DNA of 64,000 nt from Polytrichum commune (taxonomy: Eukaryota > Streptophyta > Polytrichopsida > Polytrichales > Polytrichaceae), in contig OX485809.1 of NCBI GenBank assembly GCA_950295325.1, positions 4,710,001 to 4,774,000 on the forward strand, given 5' to 3'. The position numbers and the translations under genes are program-made. Below, in pieces: positions 24,317 to 35,464 of the stretch (its first letter is position 1; every line of letters begins with the position of its first letter). Under the pieces are notes generated by a model. That model had not been told where the DNA came from. It did no database searches and saw nothing but the letters and a program-made list of their open reading frames with translations.

Positions 24317-24321
24317 ATAGT

Positions 24322-26037
24322 TTACTCTTAGTTACCTTTACCAAAGGATAAAAGTGGATAGAAGTGGATAGTTACCTTTATCCTTTTGTTTACTCACAAT
24401 TTATTCTTAGTGTTGCCTTTACTTTATTTTTTTAGTCTTACTTAGTTTATCTTGAGTTACTTTTTGGACCAATGGGTGATTAGAAGCCATGTGATGAGGA
24501 TAAGATTGAACTTTGTCTCTCGCATAGATAGGGAGAGGTGGTGAAGAAAAGATGTTATGTGATTATTGTGGGAGAGAAGTGGTTGAGAGAGAGAAGTGGA
24601 TTCCAAGCTCACGGTGTGAGTTGTTTTGAGAAGAATATGAAATAAAATACGAGGGATTTGTGATTCATGAGTGATCTCACTTGTTGTTTTGGAAGTTAGC
24701 AATCAAGATTTGTGCTTGTTTGAGTGGAGGGAAGTCTGTTGGTTCTTAAAAGAAGAGATGAGACTTCGACCGACCATAGAAGACGGACAGATTGAAGAAT
24801 TGAAGGCTTCAAGACTCGAATGTGTGGTTGCTTGTGGCACGTTGTCTTTTTTTTTTGTATGTGATTCCAAGCCGGTTTTGGAGGTTAGTTGCATTTCATT
24901 TCTGCATCGTAATTTGTTTCATGTGTGACAACGAAGTGGGATTAATGATCCACAAGGTTGTTTGTGACAACGAAGTGGGATTGATCACCCACAAGGTTGT
25001 TTTCTGTCGTTCCCACTGGTGAGGCGCGATTGCTGGTCACCGTGGGTTTGAAAGTTTAGGAGCCAATCTTTCGGACGTCAGCTCGTGTTCTGACGTCCCG
25101 TTTTACCCGTCCGAAGCCCGTGGTTTCTTATCACACTACCCTTACCCTTTACCCATATAGAGCCGCAACAGGATAGGTCGACGGGAAAGAGGTTGAAGAT
25201 TAGAAGAAATTGAAGAAATTGAAGACTAGAAGACCAGAAGATTCGATTGAAGACCAGAAGATTCGACGGGTCCGATAAAATCTAGTTGCAGCCAAAAGCC
25301 CAGTGCTTTCCCAAGGCGGAACCCTCTCTACCCGACACCGCATGCTCCCTCTAAATAGTGCCGCAATTGCAAGAACCCTATAAATTTCAATGCCGAATTC
25401 TTCTGCTCCTGGTCTTCACTTAACCAGCAAGCTCTTTGGCTCAATTTTGACGAGGTTTGTGACAACTTTGTCTTCCTTCGGCCTTGACCCGCACTACCCT
25501 AGCCTGACAGGTGCAATGCGAAGTGGAATCTCCACCCTCAGAGAATCTCAGCTCTCGCGGCCCTTCAGTCTCTCTCTCCCCTGTTCCGACGCATTCCTTC
25601 ATCACATTATCAACCCTTCACTGCCTTGCTAGCTGCGGCACCCATTCAGCTCACGGTAGCGGCTCTCCGAGGGCGATCCAGGGGAGAGACCCAACTAAAA
25701 CTAAGTCCTCTGTCCTTGCCTCTGTTCTGCCCGGTTGCAGGGCTGCTTCCACAAGCTGGCCGCAGCGGCCCCTCGGTTCGGTGCAAGAGAGAGAGAGAGG
25801 AGGTTGGATTCAACCGTCCCATAGTCCCTGGATCCGGAAATTGTTAGGGTACAGTGTACCCCCCCCCAATACGAACACCATCGATACCCCTTCTCAAACA
25901 ATAAAACTCAGCTTCCTAAGCCTCAAGGCCTAAATCCCATTAACCCGACTAACTAATTCATGAAACCCCAACTTCACACTTTAGCACTAAACTACTAACA
26001 ATCTAGCCTACAACTTACTCTAAATTAAATTTCAATG
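24322..26037. other. Gene-less stretch
   Basis: Several overlapping short open frames (for example 25390-25632 and 25511-25933) lie in different frames with no domain. A purine-rich GAAGA-type repeat occurs around 25190-25260. Nothing is called as a gene. Confidence 0.35.
24924..25003 (+). repeat. 40-bp tandem duplication
   Basis: GTGACAACGAAGTGGGATT...CCACAAGGTTGTTT occurs at 24924 and again at 24964 with a few differences in the middle. Confidence 0.85.
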
Positions 26038-27034
26038 TACAATCCTACCTTTTTAATACGAGACTCGATAATACGACAACCTCGATATTATGACACAAAT
26101 TTGGTAAACCAAACTTCCTAGTTCAAATCTACCTCTATACTACGACTATGACAATGTTAATACGACACTCCTAGACCCCCCAAATGTCATATTATAGAGG
26201 TAATAAATGCATTTATATGGTGGGTCCCCCACACTTATATATACATAAATACATAATTTATTTTAAATTCATAAATCTTATACATATGAAGTTTGGATTA
26301 AGGAAGTTTAAATGTAAAATGATGAAATAAACATGAGAACCATGGGAACTAGGTTCTCTTTCTAAAACCCTACTCATGAGGACCAAAGAGAAAAATCGAG
26401 ATTGATCAAGGAGTCCGAAGACCTGGCCTTTCTTATATCAAAACTGCAACTTGGATCAGATGAGATGCCATTTGAAGAGTATGTGGTAATGGAAGGTGAA
26501 GACATCATTGAGGCTGAATATTGCATGTCAGAGCTGGTTGATATGGCCTTTAGGACAGAGAATAGAGCCAGTTAGTTTGGACCTTACTACTGAGACCGTA
26601 AACCCTTTAGATGTTGATGAGAGACCTCCACCTATTGTGAAACTGACGGATGCTCAACAACATTCTCAGCTATTAGCTACATTTTTTATGGACAATTCAT
26701 TAGACTTCACTCCCGCAAATCTGATGAAATTGCACGGCATAATAGAGAAGCTCAATAAGATATATGTTGCTAACTTGAAGTGGCAACATCAGCGGACTAT
26801 TGATTCCTTCTTCAAGTCCACATAGGTTTAGTGAGGAGAATTTGCATATTTGTAATACATTTGAAAGAATACTTATTTTTACATATGGAAAAATATCTCA
26901 AGTGTGTTTTTATGAACTACCTCGTTATTGTGACAACCAGGTCCAATTTGTCATATTATTGAATATGTGACACCTCGATAATACGACCTTTTTCTCGTTT
27001 CCCAAACGTGTCATATTAAAGAGGTAGGACTGTA
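26038..27034 (+). mobile_element. Tigger/pogo-like DNA transposon, internally deleted, second family member (997 bp)
   Basis: The ends TACAATCCTACCTTTTTAAT and the complement of ...GAGGTAGGACTGTA form diverged inverted repeats flanked by TA. Sub-terminal CTCGATAATACGAC-type repeats occur at both sides. It has the same layout and size as the 9546 element: a transposase C-terminus is kept while DNA-binding and catalytic parts are missing. Confidence 0.78.
26465..26825 (+). pseudogene. C-terminal fragment of a Tigger/CENP-B-like transposase, frameshifted
   Basis: The first frame reads MPFEEYVVMEGEDIIEAEYC and SELVDMAF. The second frame, entered near 26550, reads RIEPVSLDLTTETVNPLDV, VKLTDAQQHSQLLATFFM and ends HQRTIDSFFKST. 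The terminal QxTIxSFF motif is typical of Tigger/jerky-type transposases. The order matches the 9944-10306 fragment (MEGED..., KLSDAQ..., IRSFF). Confidence 0.7.
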
Positions 27035-27896
27035 ACACTCTTTTTACGTTTTTAATGTGTAATAAAAAATCCAAGCCACTAGTTTAATAACTTTCAAAGA
27101 TTAAAAGCACATGTGGGCCCGTAATTTGGGCTCACACTAAACATTTCAAAAGAATATACTAAAGATATTAGAAATGGTTATGCATATGTAGAAAATAAAA
27201 TAAAATAATATATGGCATATAATATAGGGTAGTAAACTTTTATCACATGTGGTTATCAAGGTAAGGGGGTGTGATGGCCCGAGAGAAATCTTTGCACTAT
27301 TTTTCTCCCTCTTTAGTATGACATTTTTGGGTAATCCAAAAAAAGTTGTAATATCGAGTTGTCGTCTTCTCATTAATATGGTAAATGACGTAAAGTTGTA
27401 ATATTATTGAGGGAATATGAAAACATAAGTAATATGAGCTTAAAAACATATACAACGAGTTTAAGCAATATAGATGGTATGAAATAATAACTTATAACTC
27501 CAAACAATTACAAATATTCTCAAGAACTCTTAAAATAAGAGTCCAAAAATCTTTGGAGTTGCCTACCCAAGTTAGTAACTGTCATCTTATCTCAATTCCC
27601 ATCTAACTTTTGGAAACTAATAATTTCATTAACACCAAAATATAAAGAGTTCTCTAATAAGAAACTAGACTACAATGATGTATGACGTTTGGCATCAAGA
27701 TACTGGTGATATTATATCACCCGTGTACAAGGCAATATACTAGGCATGAGGCCACTCTCACCCTAACCATGTCCATCCTACACTAGTAACCCTAATTATC
27801 ATTAAGTTCCCAATAATAAGTGAAGTTCCCAAGTGGTTCCCAAGTGAAAATGGATTTATTTTAGATGTACATTGTAGATGAAAGGAATTCTAGCAT

Positions 27897-28050
27897 TAAC
27901 TACCTCTTTAATATGACAAAACATAGATTCTATATGTTGCATCATCGAGTGTTGTCGTCGTATAAAAGAGGGAGTTTTGAACTAAAAAGTTTCATCTCGT
28001 AAAAATGTGTCGCAATATTGAGGGTGTCGTATAAATGAGGTTGGACTATA
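27897..28050. mobile_element. Tigger-related miniature element or end fragment
   Basis: A left-end-like TAACTACCTCTTTAATATGAC and a right end GTCGTATAAATGAGGTTGGA lie about 150 bp apart, resembling the ends of the 26038 element. The short length suggests a MITE derivative. Confidence 0.5.
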
Positions 28051-28195
28051 CCAACATGTAATATCTTTAAAAATCAATAAGAAGATAATGTTACCTACTT
28101 ATTTACCTTAATTTGGATGTATTATAGAGGTGGAACGTTTTCAGATAAATTATTGTCATGAAAGAAGTTCTAAAACACTGCCACCATATGCATGT

Positions 28196-28265
28196 ACAGT
28201 CTAACCTCGTTCATACGACACTCGTTTATACGACACCCTCCATAATACGACACATTTTTATCCAA
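28196..28265 (+). mobile_element. Isolated Tigger-like terminal repeat
   Basis: TACAGTCTAACCTCGTTCAT followed by repeated ATACGACAC phrases is a left-end sequence, nearly complementary to the right end at 28000-28050. No partner end was found to its right. Confidence 0.5.
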
Positions 28266-30245
28266 GATCCAAGATACCCATATAATATTGACCCATATAA
28301 TGACTTGGGTATATAATGATTAGATCTTATCATGTGATACCTACCAAGTGTCACTATTCAATTGGCATTGGAATTTTTCTACCCTTATTGATATCATATA
28401 TTAATGCCATTTATTCATCCTAGTTATGCACCGACTTTCTATAGGATATGAAACATGCAATCAATGCAAGATGATTAGTATTAATTTCTTAGCATAATTA
28501 GCATCCAATTTGAGCCCTTTGTATTACCCCTTATTATTTTTGGAGTTCATCTAGTTTATAGTGAAGCATTGTTTTTAAGAAATAAAAACTTGTCATAGTG
28601 AAGATTTTTGTTGTTATAAGATGGTCATGTAGGACCCCCAATTGCGTCGACTGTTGAGCCTACAATGGTTAACACATTTTGAGCATGTAATCCAATCTTC
28701 TTTTGTACACATGTTATTTTGATGTCCGTTCTTTTGACCTACGCATGATCACACACCACCCAAATACAAGTTTCAAAAATTTGGGGGTGTTAGACTAACA
28801 CCAATTTGCTTCATATAGACAATCATGACCACAGTTACATTTATAAGCACTAGAAGATAACTTGTCCAATATAATCATTTGTTGTGACTTGTTGTCAATT
28901 GGATGGTTTTGGTTGCTAATTGTCCGAAAAGTGCAACAAAAAAACCTCTGTTTGGCAACCAAAAAATGGTTTATTTATGTATTTCCTTGTCATTTTGTTG
29001 CAAGGAACAAGTCACAATGGATGGTTGTAATGGACAAATTTTCTTCTAGTGAAGGCGTGGCCCATCTATATTCAACATGCTGATTTTAAATTTACGAATA
29101 CTTTATCACTTTATGAAACAGAACAATGTCAAGCTTGAATCAAGCAAAATGGATAGATTTCTACAGGATTGGATGAAATGATTCTTAGAATCAATTTAAT
29201 AAGAAATTTTGTTACTATCATCATGTCGTAATTTCCTCCAATATTTTGGTTTTGCTCTGATTGAATGATTAGTAAGACATAGCATAGTAACCGAGGGCAA
29301 ATTGATCGCTCGATTGCTAAGTGAGAAGGAATTTGCATTGGTTATTCATTAATTGAGGATGAGGCCCACCTCAATGATCATCAAATCTAGAGTTGAACCT
29401 ACTCTTAGTTTTCAAAGAACAGTATACCCGTGACCACTACACTTCAAGCACTCTCATTGGTGGGAAAGGCGGAGTATGTGAATGTAAGATGGATGTAAAG
29501 TCTACATGGATTTCTACATGGCATCAAATGGATCATGTTTCATGGTCACTAGGAGTATTTTAAAAAACCACCTCTTGGAGGTAGGCCTAACACAAATCCG
29601 GGAGACCATGCACTCTGAACGGTTACAACCGTTGATTTAATCTATTTTATTATGTGTGAGGACCCAAATGTTTTACAATTAGATTCTCTTTATGGAATTA
29701 TAAGTTGATTGATTTATGGGTTTCTATCGCGTGGAGGAGGAGGTTGAGAAAGAGAAACTAGACAATATTTATTTACAGTCCATGACACTCATGACATGAA
29801 ATTGAATCCCCTGTCTTTAATTACTTGAAGGTATTCGGTCGATGTTAAGAATGCTTTATAAGCAAAGTAAATTTGGATAGAGTTACTTTTGACATAATTG
29901 ATTCCAATGAAAGCGTGTTGTTCAAATACATGTTTTGTGCATGCAAGTGCCTATGTGTGGGCCCTTCGGAGGCTTAGGGGTTAAGCCTAACACAATTGTA
30001 ATCAAAAGTTTCATATTTGTTTCTCATCTATGGAAGAATTCACAAGGGACTTATTTTATTTTATTTTAAATGCAATATTCAATGGAAGTTGGCATAAAGT
30101 AGAGCACTTGTGAAGGTGACTTGTGTATAAGTCTAACATGGGCTACAAATCTAGGTAATGAAAGAACAAGTAAACCAAGGAATTTTTTACAAAGCTTTGT
30201 AATGAGCATCAAAGACCTTGAATTAACACAAGGTGGCTCCTCGAA
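28266..30245. other. Gene-less AT-rich stretch
   Basis: No coding region, RNA gene or repeat boundary was recognised before the LINE target duplication. Confidence 0.4.
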
Positions 30246-30255
30246 CACGGATCAA
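30246..30255 (+). repeat. LINE target-site duplication, left copy
   Basis: CACGGATCAA lies next to the element's 3' pyrimidine tail. The matching copy is at 41534-41543. Confidence 0.75.
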
Positions 30256-30415
30256 GAAAAGAAAAGAAAAAGAAAAAATAACGCTAGTATATGATACCAG
30301 CGTGAATGTGAGCCCGTTCGCCATGCACTGATCACGGTAGTCCGAGATGCAGTGTATGGTTTTATGCCTCCTGTGGGGAGGTGGGCTCTGGGGATTTAAT
30401 ACAAACAAACTATCT

Positions 30416-33400
30416 TTAATTAGGAGGGGGTACGGGTTTTTGTTTATTGTCTAGTTTTCTTTTATTTAGTACTAAGTAGGTAAGGTATTTGATGGCGTTT
30501 TGGTGTATGTCTTTCATCAATTTTTTGATGTTTGATTTTGGGATGTTTATTTTTGTGAGATTTTCAATGGAGTGTTCGTGTATGGCTCCTCTTACTCCTG
30601 CCGTTATGGTTATGAGGGGGTTGGTTTTCCAACCGTTGTTTTGGATGATGTTATTTAGTGGGTCATATTTGGTATGTTTGTGTATGATGGCTTGTTTTGG
30701 GAATCTATCGTGGCAGTATGTGAATTCAATGAATTGGATCTTATGTTCGGGAGAGGGTGATATAGGTGGTTGTATTTGTTTTGGTGCTCCGATTATGCAT
30801 AAGATGTTTGGTCTTAGTTTGGCTAGGCATTGGCATGGGTTTGGGTGGCAAGTGCATTGGAGCAGCCATTCTGGTACTGTTTGTTCTTGTGGTTGGTTAT
30901 TAAAGTGACCTGCGTTTGTTAGTGTAAAGAATCTGGTATTTTTGTTGGCTTGTAATGTTTGGGCGATGAGATGTACTGCTTTGTTGTGTCGTGCAATTCT
31001 AAGACCTTTAAGGAATGGGTGCTCACATGTGGATAGTAGGTGGGGCCATGTGTCACGTTCATTTTTATGGCATAGCGTGCAATTGGGGTTTGGGTGTGTG
31101 ATAGGCCAAAATATGTTTTTCCTGTGGTTACCCATATATTGGGCGTATCTGAATTTGAGTGTTTGGGTGATTTGGGTATCCGGGATTTTCTCGTCTTGCC
31201 AAAAATGGTTGGAGAGTTTTTGGTTTATTTGGGTATTGGATAGCCATTTGTCTACGTATGGGAATTTATGTTTGGCTAGGGCGGCTTCATTTGTTTTGTG
31301 TTCTTTGGTTATGAATGTACGTAGGTTACGGATGGCTCCGTCGTGTGTGGCTGTTGGGCAGCTTGCTAGCCAGTATGGGGTCGAGTGGGCAGTGTGTATA
31401 CGTGGGGTGGTATTCGGTTTTTCTTTGGTAGTTCCTTCGTTTGCTAGTGCATCTGCTATTTCATTTCCGGTGATGCATGTATGAGCCCGTACTTTATGTA
31501 TGTGTATTTTGTGTGGGGTCCAGTATATATGTCGTACGATTGCTGCTATGAGTAGTTTGTCTGGGTGGTGGTGTTGTGATGTTGGGCGGTGGATGTGGTT
31601 GTTAATTAGATATATGCTGTTAAGGCTATCTGTAAATATGTGTGTGTCTATTTTAGCGAGTTGTATATTTTTAACGGCAATAAGAATTGCATTGAGTTCG
31701 GCTCTAAGTATGTTTTGGTAGCCTGGTAATCCTTCTGAGATTTTTGTGTTGTTGTTAGGGCTATATACTCCCGATCCTGCAGTATTTCCTTCTATTTGGC
31801 CTTCGGAGTTTTTGGTCGGGGGGATGAATGATCCATCCGTATATGTGCACTGTTGTGGGTGGAATTTAAGGGGGTATGTGTTTGTAAATGTGCTTGGTAG
31901 GGGTATTATGTGGGTGTTTATGGTTTGGAGGGAGGTGGTTTTAGGGGCATTTTTCCATGCGTTAGAGAATTTAACGTTGTAATGTGTGGGTGTGGGTTTA
32001 ATGGGGTGGATGTCTATGTGTGTATGTGTAGTGTTTTTGAGGATTCTTTGTAATGCGGTTGGTATTTGGGTGTTATTTAGTATGGTTCCTTGGTTGTGTA
32101 CGCATATGATTGATGTAAGGGATGGTTCGGTGTATTGATAGTATTTTGGCCATTCTGGCGTGGGGTTGTATGTTATAGTATGTGGTGGGATTGTGGCTAG
32201 GATGTGTATGTCCGGGTTTGTGAGTGGTATTTGTTGTGGTGTCCAATCCTTGTGGTTTATTATTAGGATAGTGATTGTTTGTGCATCCTCTTTAGCGGCC
32301 ATTCTAGCCCAGTGGAGGGCTTCGAGGGTTGTATTGTGGTCCGTGGGGAACGCTAGTCCATGCCCTGTCCATTTGGCCGAGTTTGCTTTGCCTATTGATC
32401 CAAATAGTATGTCTCGAGTGTGTGGGGAGTTATATTGGGTGAGTTGGGTAGGGCAGGTGAGGGGGGATGAATAGTATGAGTGTGTGATTTGGAAGGATTC
32501 TATGAGTGTTTTGGTGATTTCGGGGGGTAGTGTTTGGTGTAGGTTGTTTGGTTGGATAGTTTTTGGCTTTTTCCTGGGGAGTATAGTTATGTATCTTTGT
32601 AGGAGCCATAGGATTTCTGTTTCAAAATCTTGTGGTGGTGGTTGTAGGAAGTTAGTGAGGTGTTGAAGGGTGTTATGAGAGAATTGGTTCCATAGCCAAT
32701 GTAACCTTTCGAGGGTAAGGGTAGCTATGTAGTTTCCTTTTTGGTCATATACATTTGCTCCTAATGCGTGTGTTGTTATGGACGGTTTGTTGGTTATGAT
32801 ATCTTTGTCGGGGTTACATTCATGGATGTTTAGTGTGAGGTTGGTGATTGTTAGTGGTGGATGTATAAACTTAGTGTCTTTTGTTTGGGTATTGGTAAGG
32901 TAATTGGCATATATGTTAGTGGTGTTTTGTGTTGTGGTTGCGGTGTGGTATTGTGTGATGGTTAATAGGTTATGGTTGAAGAATATGTTGTCCGGGTGGA
33001 GTAATTCTTCTTCTGTGCGCCATTGTTGTGTGGTGTTGTTCGTGGTTTGCCATTGGCATAAGTATGTTGTTTTGATGGCTTGTGCTCCCCATTTGTCCTT
33101 TCTTGTGGTAGTTTTTTCTTTTATGATTTTATGTATGGCGTTCCCAAGTATTGGGTTGGGGTCGGTGGTTTGTGTCGGGTGTTGTGTTGTTTGGGGTGTT
33201 GTTTGGGGTGCGGGTTGTTGTGGTTGAGGGAATAGTATTTGTGCTTGTTGTAGTGCCGCCTTAATGGTTTTGGGTGCGTTTTTGTATGTGATGCGGAATT
33301 CTTCGGGGGTAAGGATGGATGTGTTAGTTTTGTTTAAGATTTGTGATAGAGTGGTTATGCCATATGTATAGAGTTTGTCTAGGTATTTTTGGGATTGTAT

Positions 33401-35464
33401 TTTAGAGTGGTCCGAGAGGGTGTTGTATATGGGGTTGGTTCTCCATGCTGTTTCTAGTGGGGTTTTTTTGACTGGGAAAGTTTTGTTTTTGGTGGTTACA
33501 TGTATTTCATATTCTCTTTTGAGTAGGAATAGTGTCCGTGCTATAGGGGATCTAGAGCACGCTTGTTGTTTTAGTTTGGGTAGGTGTAGGGAGCCTCCGT
33601 ATTTAGCGGATATGTATTTGGTTAGGCCTTGATAGATGGTTCCTAGTTGCCCTGGATCGTTGAGGGCTTGTAGTAGTTGCTGACCTATACAATGAATGTA
33701 GTCTGGGAGTAGTGAGGTCATATTTATGCCGAAGTTTTCATGGGGTAGGTGTGTGAGGATATTGGCTGTACTTTTTGGTATGTTGCAAGTTTCTTTTGTT
33801 ATTTTACTGATTATTTTATCAAGTTTTTTAATGTCGGGTTTTGAAAAGGGGACCGCATAGTATGCGTAGGCAATCCGAGGTTTTATGACGGTATTAAGGA
33901 TTTTGATTTTTTGTTTTAAGCTTGCCGGGGAGGCGGCGAGTAGTTTGCCTTGTTGTTTGGCTTTATTTAAGGTGAGTTCTTTTTGGAGATTCCATTTTAG
34001 GGATGGCACTAGTTGGATGCCTAGGTATGTGTATGGCTCATTTTGTGTAAGGGTTGGGAAGTTTTTGGATTTATACCTAATGTTTTGGGATTGGATGAAC
34101 GCTTTAAAGGTATTAGGTTTGAGTTTGGACTTGTTGGGACATCCGGTGATGGCGCATTTTGATAAGTTGAGATCCATGTGCGCCCATTTGGCGAATTTTT
34201 GGAGCTTAGTTATTTGAGGTTGAATATTTTGAATTTTGTCGGTAATAATGGCTAGGTCGTCGGCATATGCCGAGGTGGTGCATGTGGATGGGGACGTGCT
34301 AAAGTGGTAGCCCATATTGCCCTTCTCTAGCCATCTTAAGAGTGGTTCTAGAAAGATTATGAATAAATATGGGCTAAGGGTATCACCTTGTATGGTACCT
34401 CGGTTAATTTTGATGGGAGGCGTGGTTCCGAATAAATTATCCGTGAAGGCGGTGGTAGAGTGGTTATAGATGTTGCCTACTATTTCGATGGCATCTAGGG
34501 GGTAGTCTAGGTCGGCCATGATAGCTAGGAGTCTTGCGTGGTCTATAGAACCAAAAGCATTTTTAAAGTCTATGTATGTTAGATATATATCTTTATTTGT
34601 GAGTCGTGCATCTTCGAGGGCGGCTATTAGCGTTTGTATTTGCCTTGAGGTATTACGTTGGGGGCGGAAACCTTCTTGACTGAAGTGTAGTATGCGGTTT
34701 CTTTCCCCGTAGTTTGTAAGGAGGGTTGTTAAGGTGCTAGTATATAATTTATATATTGTATTAGCTAACGCTATTGGTTTATAGTTGTTGAGGTGAGTAG
34801 GGTCTTCTTTTTTATGGAGTAAAATAGTTTTACTGTGTTTCCAGGCAGTTGGAATTTCCCGTTGTTTATAGCAATGTAGGAATAATAAGAATATAAGGGT
34901 TTGGCATTGTGGGGGTAATATCTTGATGATGTCGTTGGAAATGTTGTCTGGGCCGGGAATTTTACCTTTGGTTAATTTTTTTACACAATTGTCATATATT
35001 TCTCTAGTGAATTGTAGGCTTATTTGTGGGTTTTGAGGTCCGCGTTTGTCTAGTATGATCCCGTCTTGTGAGTGCCATGGGTATTTTCGTATGGCACACA
35101 TGCATATGTGTGGGTGGTCTATGGTGTCATCGCAAATGGGCGCTTGTCTTTGAAATGATATTTGTTGGGCGCGGTATATTTCATTGGCGATTTCTGTGGG
35201 TTTGGTAAGTATGTTATCATGAGAGTCTTTTATGCAATCCAACGAGCTTTCGGTTGATGGTTGGAAGATCTTTTTATGGATAGTCTTGGGTTTGGTGTTG
35301 AGTAGGGCTCTATATTTCTTGATGGCGAGTTTGCAGTTGATCGAGGTTTGTTTGGCGGTAATTTTGTAGGCGTCTATTTTGGCCGTTTGTCCTATATGGG
35401 CTAGGTTCTCAATCCATTGTTTGTGGGTGGTGGGGTTTGTGGGGAGGGGGGGGGATGTTGACAT
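30416..35464 (-). CDS. LINE ORF2, C-terminal part: reverse transcriptase, RNase H and CCHC finger (1,682 aa)
   Basis: Uninterrupted frame. RT: GKIPGPDNISNDII (about residues 167-180), the first catalytic Asp in TYIDFKNAFGSIDH (D299), RGTIQGDTLSPYLF (355-368) and YADDLAII (400-407). RNase H type I sits near residues 1205-1340 with TYTDGS, RAELNAI, FTDSLNS and AHTCITGNEIADALA, a complete acidic set. A CCHC-type finger CTLCHKNERDTWPHLLSTC follows. About 800 residues between RT and RNase H are long for the class and have no motif I recognise. The protein copies element RNA at a nicked target; RNase H removes the template. The frame joins the endonuclease part through a 9-base homopolymer near 35446-35454, where one base is out of register. 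Confidence 0.93.
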   Translation of the reverse strand: MSTSPPLPTNPTTHKQWIENLAHIGQTAKIDAYKITAKQTSINCKLAIKKYRALLNTKPKTIHKKIFQPSTESSLDCIKDSHDNILTKPTEIANEIYRAQQISFQRQAPICDDTIDHPHICMCAIRKYPWHSQDGIILDKRGPQNPQISLQFTREIYDNCVKKLTKGKIPGPDNISNDIIKILPPQCQTLIFLLFLHCYKQREIPTAWKHSKTILLHKKEDPTHLNNYKPIALANTIYKLYTSTLTTLLTNYGERNRILHFSQEGFRPQRNTSRQIQTLIAALEDARLTNKDIYLTYIDFKNAFGSIDHARLLAIMADLDYPLDAIEIVGNIYNHSTTAFTDNLFGTTPPIKINRGTIQGDTLSPYLFIIFLEPLLRWLEKGNMGYHFSTSPSTCTTSAYADDLAIITDKIQNIQPQITKLQKFAKWAHMDLNLSKCAITGCPNKSKLKPNTFKAFIQSQNIRYKSKNFPTLTQNEPYTYLGIQLVPSLKWNLQKELTLNKAKQQGKLLAASPASLKQKIKILNTVIKPRIAYAYYAVPFSKPDIKKLDKIISKITKETCNIPKSTANILTHLPHENFGINMTSLLPDYIHCIGQQLLQALNDPGQLGTIYQGLTKYISAKYGGSLHLPKLKQQACSRSPIARTLFLLKREYEIHVTTKNKTFPVKKTPLETAWRTNPIYNTLSDHSKIQSQKYLDKLYTYGITTLSQILNKTNTSILTPEEFRITYKNAPKTIKAALQQAQILFPQPQQPAPQTTPQTTQHPTQTTDPNPILGNAIHKIIKEKTTTRKDKWGAQAIKTTYLCQWQTTNNTTQQWRTEEELLHPDNIFFNHNLLTITQYHTATTTQNTTNIYANYLTNTQTKDTKFIHPPLTITNLTLNIHECNPDKDIITNKPSITTHALGANVYDQKGNYIATLTLERLHWLWNQFSHNTLQHLTNFLQPPPQDFETEILWLLQRYITILPRKKPKTIQPNNLHQTLPPEITKTLIESFQITHSYYSSPLTCPTQLTQYNSPHTRDILFGSIGKANSAKWTGHGLAFPTDHNTTLEALHWARMAAKEDAQTITILIINHKDWTPQQIPLTNPDIHILATIPPHTITYNPTPEWPKYYQYTEPSLTSIICVHNQGTILNNTQIPTALQRILKNTTHTHIDIHPIKPTPTHYNVKFSNAWKNAPKTTSLQTINTHIIPLPSTFTNTYPLKFHPQQCTYTDGSFIPPTKNSEGQIEGNTAGSGVYSPNNNTKISEGLPGYQNILRAELNAILIAVKNIQLAKIDTHIFTDSLNSIYLINNHIHRPTSQHHHPDKLLIAAIVRHIYWTPHKIHIHKVRAHTCITGNEIADALANEGTTKEKPNTTPRIHTAHSTPYWLASCPTATHDGAIRNLRTFITKEHKTNEAALAKHKFPYVDKWLSNTQINQKLSNHFWQDEKIPDTQITQTLKFRYAQYMGNHRKNIFWPITHPNPNCTLCHKNERDTWPHLLSTCEHPFLKGLRIARHNKAVHLIAQTLQANKNTRFFTLTNAGHFNNQPQEQTVPEWLLQCTCHPNPCQCLAKLRPNILCIIGAPKQIQPPISPSPEHKIQFIEFTYCHDRFPKQAIIHKHTKYDPLNNIIQNNGWKTNPLITITAGVRGAIHEHSIENLTKINIPKSNIKKLMKDIHQNAIKYLTYLVLNKRKLDNKQKPVPPPN

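Noticed and set aside
27146-27373. Minus-strand open frame with RRRQLDITTFFGLPKN
   Set aside because: It lies among Tigger end fragments; the TTFF similarity to transposase tails is too short to call.
30489-34217. Many plus-strand open frames opposite the LINE ORF2
   Set aside because: They are antisense shadows of the 1,682-residue RT/RNase H frame, created by its G-poor coding strand.
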